DNA of 5,507 nt from Chloracidobacterium sp. UBA7659 (GTDB lineage Bacteria > Acidobacteriota > Blastocatellia > Pyrinomonadales > Pyrinomonadaceae), in the NCBI GenBank assembly GCA_002483395.1, contig DLHV01000026.1, positions 2,772 to 8,278 of the forward strand, read 5' to 3'. How positions within the stretch are numbered: position 1 is the first letter of the stretch; every line of letters begins with the position of its first letter. The position numbers and the translations under genes are program-made. Shown one piece after another: positions 1-5,507 of this stretch. Under the pieces are notes generated by a model. The model was not told the origin of the DNA and searched no databases. It worked only from the letters and a program-made list of their open reading frames with translations.

Positions 1-1
1 C

Positions 2-724
2 GGATTGGGCAGCGCGTTGTTATATATATTGCTCGAAATACCTAAACCTTCGGCCGAGTACAAGTTTCTGTTAACGGCGGCACTCTTTTTTGCTCCTTTT
101 CCGGCTCTGGCTCTCCAGCCTTATCTGGAACGGCTCAAAGGCAAGGCACTGCCGGTTTTCGCCCTAATAGCGTTTGTGCTGGCTGCGCCCGCGGCACACA
201 AGATTTACACCGATTTCCCGTGGACGCCTCCGTGGCCGCACCCGGCGGCGGATGCAAGCAGTTTTGATTTGCGGCTGGACGAACACGAGCCGCTGTCCCC
301 GCTTTGCGACGCCATCCGGCAAAAAACGCCGCTTGATGCAATTCTCGTTATAGAAAAAAGCCACGTGCATTTTCCAACTCTGACCCACAGGAGACTCTAT
401 GCCCCCCCTTTGCAGAATAAACCGCATCCCGGAGTGTTTATAATGAGCGACTTCCTGCTGGCGACACAGAAGGGCTATGGCAAGGAAATAATTGCCGACC
501 GTAGATTAGTTGTTAAAGAACTCTTCAACTCGCCTGATGACAACCAGCGGGCTCAATCGATCGAGCAAATCCTTCGTATGAAAGCGCCGGTAGCAATCAT
601 TCTGGAAATGCCGCGACACGCAGGGTTGCAGGAGTGGCTGGCGGCAGATGCAAGGAATTCGCGCTTGTTTGACGACGGCGTTATGGCGTTATGGCTGATT
701 GAGCCGAGCGCTAAAGCAAACTGA
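2..724 (+). CDS. C-terminal part of a GT-C-like integral membrane protein (5' truncated)
   Basis: The frame is open from the left edge, so the true start lies outside; a TTG at 5 is only the first possible start and is unlikely to be real. About 240 residues are visible. Counting from that TTG, two hydrophobic segments lie at about residues 20-41 and 47-65, the first preceded by an AEYKF motif of the kind seen near the last helices of polyprenyl-linked sugar transferases. A soluble domain of about 170 residues follows, with a TPLDAILVI strand, a HRRLYAP segment, a KAPVAIILE strand and a closing DDGVMALWLIEP. This pattern resembles the soluble C-terminal domains of GT-C glycosyltransferase-like proteins, which usually face the periplasm. 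The catalytic N-terminal part is not in view, so a transferase role is inference only. The gene converges on the acylation operon with 26 bases between them and is therefore not in the same transcript. Confidence 0.75.
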   Translation, partial: GLGSALLYILLEIPKPSAEYKFLLTAALFFAPFPALALQPYLERLKGKALPVFALIAFVLAAPAAHKIYTDFPWTPPWPHPAADASSFDLRLDEHEPLSPLCDAIRQKTPLDAILVIEKSHVHFPTLTHRRLYAPPLQNKPHPGVFIMSDFLLATQKGYGKEIIADRRLVVKELFNSPDDNQRAQSIEQILRMKAPVAIILEMPRHAGLQEWLAADARNSRLFDDGVMALWLIEPSAKAN

Positions 725-750
725 CATTATTCTCGTCCATTTCTTCGAAA
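725..750. other. Short convergent intergenic gap
   Basis: These 26 bases separate two convergent stop codons (TGA at 722-724, and TAG read on the minus strand at 753-751). The only structure is a 4-bp stem TTTC/GAAA with a 3-base loop at 740-750, too weak to be called a terminator. No convincing bidirectional terminator is seen here or just inside either gene. Confidence 0.6.
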
Positions 751-2034
751 CTAAAATCCGGCAATAAGCGCGCGAGCGATCAATCCCAGCATTTTATTGG
801 AGTTTGCAAATAACGCAAAACTGGCCGCTACGTAAACAAATGTCAGGACCATTGCAGCGGCGTTGATATAGCGATTTTCATTGTATGCCTTGTAGCGTGC
901 GGTCCCTAGTTTAGCTTTCATCCAAATCGTGAAGTAATGATTGGCAATAATACCGGCGGCATGGACGAGACCGAATAAAATGTAGTGCAGGGCCAAGCCG
1001 TGCCACACACCAATTACCAAAAATACCGCAATAATTGCGATCGAAATGCTAATGTTGGTGTACCTTACACCGAACCTCCTGATCAAACCCATCGAGACCG
1101 GAGTGAAGACAACGTCCCGAACGTACTCCGACAGGGTAATGTGCCAGCGGTTCCAGAATTCCTTCACATTCCTGGCTGCAAACGGATTGTCGAAGTTTTC
1201 CTTTACACGAATCCCGATCAGTGCCGCGACACCAATTGCCATGTCGCAAAATCCGGCAAAATTACAAAATAGGTACAGATAATAGAAAATCGACGCTACC
1301 GCAAGATCCATCAGGCCGTGCGGCTTACCGTCCAGAAAGATACCGTTGTACGAGAGTTGGTTTGCCAGATTCGCGAGAAAGAAGAACTTCGCCGCGCCGA
1401 CACAGATGCGAACAAGGCTTCTACCCATAGGAGTTGCATCTTCAGAAGAAGAGTTCAATGAACTCTGGTGGAAAGCAAATGGACTGATTGGTCCAATGAC
1501 AATCGTAGGCAGGAAAAAGGCGTAGCCGAGATATTCGCTCAATGACGGCATTTCTACCACTTCGTTTCTGATTTCGAGGACGAGATAGCTCAAACGGAAA
1601 GCCATATACGATATCCCGACTATCGTGGCTGTCAGGACCCAATCATCCCAACTGATCCCCTTGACAAGTGGCTCCCACAGGAACGAAAGATATCGAAAAA
1701 CGATCAATAGCAATATCGGATAGAAGAATGCCAGCCATGGCAGAATGCCTTGCCTTTTGGCAAGTTGCCGTAATAGAAAATAGCCTATTGCAATCGCGAG
1801 AACATACGCCGCAATCAACAACAGGTGGCGAAGAACTGCATGGACTCCGAGGCTTAATATCGGGTCCGGCAGCCACTCGTCATATCGCGTTAACAGCGTG
1901 AGCAACGCAAAACCGGCAATATTAACAAATGCAAAAAGCGGCAGTCGGAGTTTCCGGTCGGCACTCCATAAAACCAGACGGGCGCAACCGACATAGGCGA
2001 TCAGCGCTAGGAGTATCAGCGGTAAATTCGGCAA
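751..2034 (-). CDS. MBOAT family O-acyltransferase, DltB-like
   Basis: This 427-residue multi-spanning membrane protein belongs to the MBOAT (AlgI/DltB) family, which takes an acyl group from a cytoplasmic carrier and passes it across the membrane towards an envelope polymer. Visible family signatures are PTIVIGPISPF (about 176-186), a YLFCNFAGFCDMAIG segment (254-268), FDNPFAARNVKEFWNRWH (281-298) and GVWHG (342-346). The two conserved histidines are H298 and H345; the second is the expected catalytic one. Their 47-residue spacing equals that of the two key histidines in DltB as I recall it (H289 and H336 in the Streptococcus thermophilus protein). The length is also close to DltB and shorter than AlgI. 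The start is a TTG one base after the stop of the microprotein gene, preceded by AGGGA at 7 bases; no in-frame ATG was found in the stretch just upstream that I translated. It is the last gene of the operon. The family is certain; the acyl group and acceptor are inferred from neighbours. Confidence 0.95.
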   Translation of the reverse strand: MPNLPLILLALIAYVGCARLVLWSADRKLRLPLFAFVNIAGFALLTLLTRYDEWLPDPILSLGVHAVLRHLLLIAAYVLAIAIGYFLLRQLAKRQGILPWLAFFYPILLLIVFRYLSFLWEPLVKGISWDDWVLTATIVGISYMAFRLSYLVLEIRNEVVEMPSLSEYLGYAFFLPTIVIGPISPFAFHQSSLNSSSEDATPMGRSLVRICVGAAKFFFLANLANQLSYNGIFLDGKPHGLMDLAVASIFYYLYLFCNFAGFCDMAIGVAALIGIRVKENFDNPFAARNVKEFWNRWHITLSEYVRDVVFTPVSMGLIRRFGVRYTNISISIAIIAVFLVIGVWHGLALHYILFGLVHAAGIIANHYFTIWMKAKLGTARYKAYNENRYINAAAMVLTFVYVAASFALFANSNKMLGLIARALIAGF

Positions 2035-2035
2035 T

Positions 2036-2164
2036 TCAGAATCCCTGGTAAACCAGTCCGCTGTCGAAGGATTTAAGAGGCAGGTAAAGAAAGAGAGCGC
2101 ACGCGAACAAACAGGCTGCGGCCAGAAGAGAAATCAAAATCAAGTCAGAAGCTTTTCGCTGCAT
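2036..2164 (-). CDS. DltX-like single-TM microprotein with C-terminal Tyr motif (42 aa)
   Basis: A 42-residue protein: a basic N-terminus (MQRKASD), one hydrophobic helix at about residues 8-30, and a short tail KSFDSGLVYQGF. Size, N-in/C-out topology and tail resemble DltX, the small partner of DltB in teichoic acid D-alanylation, whose C-terminus is of the FIYNEF type. In both, Tyr is the fourth residue from the end (Y39 here) and Phe is the last residue. In the DltX model that Tyr carries the acyl group between the MBOAT enzyme and DltD; by analogy this protein would be the acyl relay between the flanking SGNH and MBOAT proteins. The ATG at 2164 has a GGAGG site 12 bases upstream and overlaps the end of the SGNH gene by 20 bases. 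A longer reading from a GTG at 2218 has no good ribosome site and a larger overlap. No sequence family other than this motif was recognised; the helix itself shows no clear similarity. That the gene is real is well supported; its role is inference. Confidence 0.8.
   Translation of the reverse strand: MQRKASDLILISLLAAACLFACALFLYLPLKSFDSGLVYQGF
2042..2046 (-). promoter_or_regulatory. Ribosome-binding site deciding the TTG start of the MBOAT gene
   Basis: AGGGA on the minus strand lies 7 bases before the TTG at 2034-2032, inside the last codons of the microprotein gene. The stop TGA (2038-2036) and the TTG are one base apart, so ribosomes ending the microprotein can restart directly on the MBOAT gene. 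Confidence 0.6.
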
Positions 2165-3257
2165 ATTTTTCGTAAACCTCCAGAATTGCGGGCAAAACCG
2201 TTTGCGTGAAGAATTCACTGCCGTTTTTATTCAGATGATATTGATCGCAATGAAGCAGCTCTACCTCAGTCGGTGTCAGCCCATTGAACAGAGTAGTTGG
2301 GGCTATCCCGATGAGCGGGACGTCGGAGTTGAATATGGTGGCCCAATCAAACCGTTCGATCACCCGCGGGCTCAGCCGCTCATTGTATTGCGGCACGTTT
2401 ATAATTACCAGCGGAATTCGGTTGCGACTGAGAAGGTCGACAAGCTCATTCAAATAATGATTCTGGTACGGCGGCAGCATTTCATTCGTAAACTCAAACC
2501 TATTTCTGGTCGCGTTCGAAAGTAGGAGATCCGAAATGGGGACTATTGGAGCCGGCGGGGTAAATCCGACAAATTTCTCGGGATTGCGGCCCATGCCCAT
2601 TACCTCCCTGTTGGCCCCAAGATCGGCTGCATACTTTGACGGTTTTGACTTGTTCTCGCGCAGCAGCGTCAACAGGTCATGGGGTGATCTAAGTACGCTG
2701 CCCGCGAAGAGAGCGGTCTTATATTCAAACGGAAGATCGCCGGTGGTATCAGCATATTCGCCGTACCGGAGAAACTTGTAGCCGGTCGCATTCGGGCCGT
2801 CGTTGAACGGCAGCCTCGGGACCGAGAATACTACCATCCGAACTCGTTTTCTCTCAATCACATCGCACAGCTGCACGTAGGGAATATCGATCCCGTTGAA
2901 ATTGAAACCGAATGAGACAACCCTCGCTTCTCTGCCAACCGCATCGCTAAGCCCCCGCTGTACTTGGGGAGTATCGATCGCATTCCACTGGATTGAGCTT
3001 CCGACGAAAAGAATATCAATGTCCTGCTCATTGTCGAATATCTCCGTTTTTACAAACGAATAAGCTCCGTGTTCCTCTGGCATGATCTCATACGAGTTTC
3101 GCCGCGTTATTTTACCGGTTGCCGCGATAAAAACCGGCAGCAAAAGCGCAAAAACTACGAGTAGAATAAATGAAATTATTTGGACAGGCGACGAGAAGGC
3201 CGGACGAAGCAAATGCTTCCCGCTATGAGCGGCCTGCGCACCGTTACCATTAGACAT
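2145..3257 (-). CDS. Membrane-anchored SGNH-fold acyltransferase/esterase, DltD-like
   Basis: The protein is 370 residues from the ATG at 3257. One membrane helix sits at about residues 25-46, after a short cytoplasmic N-terminus; the rest should face outside the membrane. Key SGNH elements are visible: DILFVGSSIQWN (about 81-92), where S88 is the likely nucleophile, an FGFNFNG segment (about 116-122), and near the end CDQYHLNKNG (337-346), where D338 and H341 would complete the catalytic triad. This arrangement of N-terminal anchor, GSS block and late DxxH matches DltD and related proteins that work with MBOAT enzymes to transfer acyl groups to envelope polymers. It is somewhat shorter than typical DltD. 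ATG 3257 is preferred over the in-frame GTG at 3266 because AGGTGG stands 5 bases before it. The gene overlaps the carrier-protein gene by 8 bases upstream and the microprotein by 20 bases downstream. Fold assignment is firm; whether it transfers or hydrolyses the acyl group is not visible. Confidence 0.85.
   Translation of the reverse strand: MSNGNGAQAAHSGKHLLRPAFSSPVQIISFILLVVFALLLPVFIAATGKITRRNSYEIMPEEHGAYSFVKTEIFDNEQDIDILFVGSSIQWNAIDTPQVQRGLSDAVGREARVVSFGFNFNGIDIPYVQLCDVIERKRVRMVVFSVPRLPFNDGPNATGYKFLRYGEYADTTGDLPFEYKTALFAGSVLRSPHDLLTLLRENKSKPSKYAADLGANREVMGMGRNPEKFVGFTPPAPIVPISDLLLSNATRNRFEFTNEMLPPYQNHYLNELVDLLSRNRIPLVIINVPQYNERLSPRVIERFDWATIFNSDVPLIGIAPTTLFNGLTPTEVELLHCDQYHLNKNGSEFFTQTVLPAILEVYEKYAAKSF
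2177..2181 (-). promoter_or_regulatory. Ribosome-binding site for the microprotein
   Basis: A GGAGG core on the minus strand precedes the ATG at 2164 by 12 bases, slightly longer than the usual spacing. It lies inside the 3' end of the SGNH gene and favours the 42-residue reading over a longer one starting at 2218. Confidence 0.6.
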
Positions 3258-3507
3258 GGCTTCCACCTAGACGATCGAAAATAAGATTGACGAATTCACC
3301 CGCGTTTCTGGTGGCCTCGACCTCGCCGACGCGAAATCTAATTCCGAATCTCTCTTCGACCGATACGACAAGCGAGATGTGCATGAGCGAATCCCATTCC
3401 TCCACGTCTTTCGCGCTCAATTCGGGTGTCACAACGACCTCATCGAGAAACAGTTCGTCAAAAATTGTCTGGAGGCGCGAAAACACCTCGTCTCTTGTAG
3501 TTTCCAT
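3250..3507 (-). CDS. Acyl carrier protein, DltC/FkbH-partner type
   Basis: This 85-residue acidic protein has the carrier-protein layout: a first helix (about 5-20), a long loop, then the EEWDSLMHISL motif. S40 in the WDSL motif is the expected attachment site for 4'-phosphopantetheine. The following helix and VEERFGIRF (about 50-58) are typical of small stand-alone carriers. The W before DSL is common in carriers that travel with FkbH-like proteins, whereas fatty-acid ACP has DSLD. The ATG directly follows the TAA of the FkbH-like gene with no gap, and a GAGG site lies 9 bases upstream (3520-3517). It overlaps the SGNH gene by 8 bases. In the pathway it should receive the acyl unit from the FkbH-like protein and present it to the MBOAT enzyme at the cytoplasmic face, as DltC does for D-alanine. 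No phosphopantetheinyl transferase is in the window, so a housekeeping one must activate it. Confidence 0.92.
   Translation of the reverse strand: METTRDEVFSRLQTIFDELFLDEVVVTPELSAKDVEEWDSLMHISLVVSVEERFGIRFRVGEVEATRNAGEFVNLIFDRLGGSHV
3263..3268 (-). promoter_or_regulatory. Ribosome-binding site deciding the SGNH protein start
   Basis: AGGTGG on the minus strand lies 5 bases before the ATG at 3257. The alternative GTG at 3266 lies within this site, so the ATG is the better start. Confidence 0.6.
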
Positions 3508-5430
3508 TTAATCAGGCCTCGATACTGTCGAAATAAAAGTTGGCTTGGCCGAAAACGTTTCGGCCAAAAGACTATATTCCGAACGTTCAGTCGTCACGTT
3601 TACGGGTTCGAATCCGAGCCGCGCGTAGAGATCGCTGACCATCTGATTCTTGGCGGTAGGCAAGTAAACGCCCGTAATGAGCCGGCACCCGTTGACTCTT
3701 GCCGTCCGAACAATCTCGTTCAAAACCTGTTCTTCGACCTGCCGCTTAAGAACACGACAGCTCATAAGCCATGTGTCAATCTCCAGGCTTGCGTCATCGT
3801 TTCGTAAACAAATGACGACCGAAATCAATCCGTGATCGCCAAACCGGTCCGAAAGCCTCATAGAGAAGCCGGTGTAGCGTTGGTCTGACATTAGGGCCGC
3901 CAGTTCGGCCTCGCTCCTGCGCCTGGTTGTTAAATTAAACTGGTTGCTTTTATTTATCAATTGCGCTATCCGCGGCAAATCGATCGGGTTGAATTCGCGG
4001 AACGTCCCGGCCATTTCCAGGGAACTCAAGTAAGAGTCCATGTCCACCGCCGACGCCAACAAGTTCCGTCTTGTCGCTTCCTCGCGGTATTGTTCCGTTC
4101 TCTGTAGATCCTCGCCGGTAATATTGAATCGCTCAAATAACCTAGATTCCTGAAGCTGTCTGACGTAAGCGGACGGATCCGGATCAAGAAGTATTGACGT
4201 GACTTCCGGAGTAAATTGCCGCACATTCTCGACCTCTGCCGGATTGTCATCGACGAAAATAAAGCTGTCCAGCCCCAGGTTTAATTCGTCCGCCATTTGA
4301 ATAAGATTCTGCGCCTTTGGTTCCCAGTTTGCCTTGAATGACACGAAATGGCCTTCCCGCAACACCATTTCAGGGTGCTCTCTGAAGGGTTCGATAGCAT
4401 TGTCGAAGTCATTCTTGCTGCAAACGGCAAGAAGTAGCCCCCTTTCGGTTAACGATAAAATATATGACTGAAAAGCCTTGAAGGCCTCGCCCTTAGGAGA
4501 AGTGTCGCCAATCTCTATTCCTTTGATCCCATCGTCACCTATTACGCCTCCCCACAGAGTGTTGTCCAAATCAAGGGCCAAAACTTTCTTTGGAGATTTC
4601 GTCAAGGAGCCTATCAGGTGCGCGATCTCCTTAGCCAAAGCGACCTGCAGCGCGGGTGAGCATAACTGTTTGCTTTCAAACCACGATCTGTCGTCTTTGG
4701 CAGTCAGTCCGCCCAATCTATAAGCCAGAAACTCCAGATCACAAACGTGAACGTAATTCGGTGCCTTCGTACCGAGCCTTAAATTCACCGCCTTCCTGAA
4801 ACTCCAGTCCGAGGCCAAACTTTTCGCCCGTAACGGGCCCAGGTCGATGGCCGATGGGAGAATGAAATTACAGAGTAGCACCTCCGCTGCCGATCGTTCC
4901 CTGATAATCGAACAAAGTTGGAGCAAATCGGAGCTGACTCGATCTATTTCGGCCTCAACCATTTCTTCCGGATCGTTTAGCCTACCGGTGTATTTGCAGG
5001 ATTGATCGTCGGGCAAAACGATAACAAAGTCGGGTTGAAATTCGTACAACGCACTCGCGGCCTCAAGGATCTCCGAGCGGTAGTTGTTATAATCGCCCGT
5101 CAGTATTCGCGCCTTGCCGACGGTGACCGTCATCATATGTTCAAGAAGATCTGATAAGGGGTAGAGCATGCTTCCGCCTATGAGGCCCATTTTGATCGGG
5201 TCAATTAGTCGATCAGAAGAGCCATTCAGCCCAAGCTTTACCGCCTTTTTTCGCATGGTTGACAGGGTAATAAGCTGATTAAATGTCGCTGCCGAGGTCG
5301 TTAGTTTTACCAACGCAGGCCAGAACGTTTTATCTCGATCCAGGAGAAGCTTTTTCAATTCCTGAATCGCCACTGAACTATTTGGATAGATTTTCATACT
5401 TATCGTATCCGTCCGGGCTTGGGCGATCAT
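3508..5430 (-). CDS. FkbH-like HAD-IIIC protein (predicted glyceryl-ACP loading enzyme)
   Basis: The 640-residue protein has the three-part layout of long FkbH-family proteins. Residues about 80-275 form an SGNH-like N-terminal region (LIGGSMLYPLSDLLEH near 83-98, TGDYNNYRSEIL near 111-122). Residues about 282-420 are the HAD-IIIC phosphatase core: motif I LALDLDNTLWGG (D287, D289), motif II CSKND (S338), K372, and motif IV FVDDNP (D394, D395). The C-terminal third is GNAT-like, with GDHG (531-534) and a MSCRVLKR motif whose C558 is the candidate acyl-carrying cysteine. Characterised relatives such as FkbH and OzmB use 1,3-bisphosphoglycerate, remove phosphate and load a glyceryl unit on a carrier protein. 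The adjacent carrier gene fits that role. ATG 5430 is preferred because it forms an ATGA overlap with an open frame upstream; ATG 5397 is a possible later start, and neither has a strong ribosome site. An in-frame TGA at 5493-5491 limits any extension. Family certain; the glyceryl substrate is inferred. Confidence 0.92.
   Translation of the reverse strand: MIAQARTDTISMKIYPNSSVAIQELKKLLLDRDKTFWPALVKLTTSAATFNQLITLSTMRKKAVKLGLNGSSDRLIDPIKMGLIGGSMLYPLSDLLEHMMTVTVGKARILTGDYNNYRSEILEAASALYEFQPDFVIVLPDDQSCKYTGRLNDPEEMVEAEIDRVSSDLLQLCSIIRERSAAEVLLCNFILPSAIDLGPLRAKSLASDWSFRKAVNLRLGTKAPNYVHVCDLEFLAYRLGGLTAKDDRSWFESKQLCSPALQVALAKEIAHLIGSLTKSPKKVLALDLDNTLWGGVIGDDGIKGIEIGDTSPKGEAFKAFQSYILSLTERGLLLAVCSKNDFDNAIEPFREHPEMVLREGHFVSFKANWEPKAQNLIQMADELNLGLDSFIFVDDNPAEVENVRQFTPEVTSILLDPDPSAYVRQLQESRLFERFNITGEDLQRTEQYREEATRRNLLASAVDMDSYLSSLEMAGTFREFNPIDLPRIAQLINKSNQFNLTTRRRSEAELAALMSDQRYTGFSMRLSDRFGDHGLISVVICLRNDDASLEIDTWLMSCRVLKRQVEEQVLNEIVRTARVNGCRLITGVYLPTAKNQMVSDLYARLGFEPVNVTTERSEYSLLAETFSAKPTFISTVSRPD
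3545..3567 (-). repeat. Perfect 10-bp inverted repeat (hairpin) near the end of the FkbH-like gene
   Basis: TTGGCCGAAA (3545-3554) and its exact complement (3558-3567) flank a 3-base loop. The hairpin lies in the last 60 coding bases of the FkbH-like gene, about 38 bases before the ATG of the carrier-protein gene. In the mRNA sense it is followed, after six bases, by TTTTATTT. It could form a stable RNA stem that affects processing, partial termination or relative translation of the downstream carrier gene, but it also simply encodes AETFSAK. Confidence 0.6.
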
Positions 5431-5507
5431 GGTTTCGGTTCGAATCGGTTCCCCGGCTTGGCATGCGAGCCGATAGTCGGTTGAACGCCGTCATTTCCGT
5501 CGGAATT
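5427..5507 (-). CDS. Possible 3' end of an upstream gene (partial)
   Basis: Reading in from the right edge on the minus strand, one frame stays open for 26 codons and ends with TGA at 5429-5427, overlapping the ATG at 5430 as ATGA. The residues (rich in G, P, N and D, ending NRFEPKP) look like a flexible protein tail and match nothing I recognise. A second frame is also open here and runs into the FkbH-like gene, so the assignment is weak; this stretch may instead be a non-coding leader. No convincing promoter is seen in these 77 bases. Confidence 0.25.
   Translation of the reverse strand, partial: NSDGNDGVQPTIGSHAKPGNRFEPKP

Noticed and set aside
985..1430. Several plus-strand open frames within the MBOAT gene
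   Set aside because: They overlap one another and lie antisense to a clear conserved protein; their translations have no recognisable features.
2036..2218. Longer 60-residue version of the microprotein starting at a GTG at 2218
   Set aside because: No good ribosome site precedes the GTG and the extension only reads through the conserved 3' end of the SGNH gene; the ATG at 2164 has a GGAGG site.
2307..2322. Small inverted repeat TCCCG/CGGGA in the SGNH gene
   Set aside because: Only five base pairs within coding sequence and not near a gene boundary; expected by chance.
3605..3615. GGTTCGAATCC, resembling a tRNA T-loop
   Set aside because: It sits in the coding sequence for LGFEPVN of the FkbH-like protein and the flanking bases do not form the T-stem or an acceptor stem.
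3287..3807. Plus-strand open frames antisense to the carrier and FkbH-like genes
   Set aside because: Shadows of well-supported minus-strand genes, with no ribosome sites or family motifs noticed.
5259..5287. TTGACA on the plus strand as a possible antisense promoter -35 box
   Set aside because: At 16-17 bases spacing the -10 region reads AAATGT/AATGTC, a poor match, and it lies within the FkbH-like coding region.
5437..5446. GGTTCGAATC, a second T-loop-like string
   Set aside because: The flanking bases do not pair as a T-stem and no cloverleaf can be built around it; neither a tRNA nor an attachment site is supported.
1..5507. CRISPR arrays, insertion sequences, tRNA or rRNA genes
   Set aside because: No spaced direct repeats, transposase motifs, terminal inverted repeats or RNA gene signatures were seen; the window is almost entirely protein-coding.

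Overview
The window looks like part of a bacterial surface-glycan or envelope-modification locus. Ribosome-binding sites of the GGAGG type, overlapping start and stop codons and a TTG start all say bacterial. A single-TM SGNH protein and an MBOAT acyltransferase fit an organism that acylates an extracytoplasmic polymer. The moderate GC content and the GT-C-like neighbour suggest, but do not prove, a Gram-negative (proteobacterial) host.

Layout. Positions 2-724 (+) hold the C-terminal part of a multi-spanning membrane protein that resembles the C-terminal region of GT-C type glycosyltransferases. It converges on a five-gene operon that fills the rest of the window on the minus strand. In transcription order the operon is: an FkbH-like HAD-IIIC protein (5430-3508), a small acyl carrier protein (3507-3250), a DltD-like SGNH protein with one N-terminal membrane anchor (3257-2145), a 42-residue single-TM microprotein (2164-2036), and a DltB-sized MBOAT acyltransferase (2034-751). 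Adjacent genes overlap by up to 20 bases or are separated by at most one base, so they are very probably cotranscribed and translationally coupled. An open frame at the right edge ends in an ATGA overlap with the first gene and may be the tail of a further upstream gene.

How the genes fit together. The set parallels the Gram-positive dltXABCD D-alanylation pathway: carrier protein = DltC role, MBOAT = DltB role, SGNH protein = DltD role. The microprotein ends in VYQGF, matching the C-terminal aromatic/Tyr motif of DltX (FIYNEF type), with Tyr in the same position, fourth from the end. There is no DltA-like adenylating enzyme here; its place is taken by an FkbH-family protein, a family known to load a glyceryl unit from 1,3-bisphosphoglycerate onto carrier proteins. 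The working model (inference) is a Dlt-like relay that moves a glyceryl or related 2-hydroxyacyl group: FkbH to ACP in the cytoplasm, MBOAT to the microprotein Tyr across the membrane, then SGNH protein to an outside glycan. The most noteworthy item is the unlisted-size DltX-like gene, which is easily missed by gene callers.
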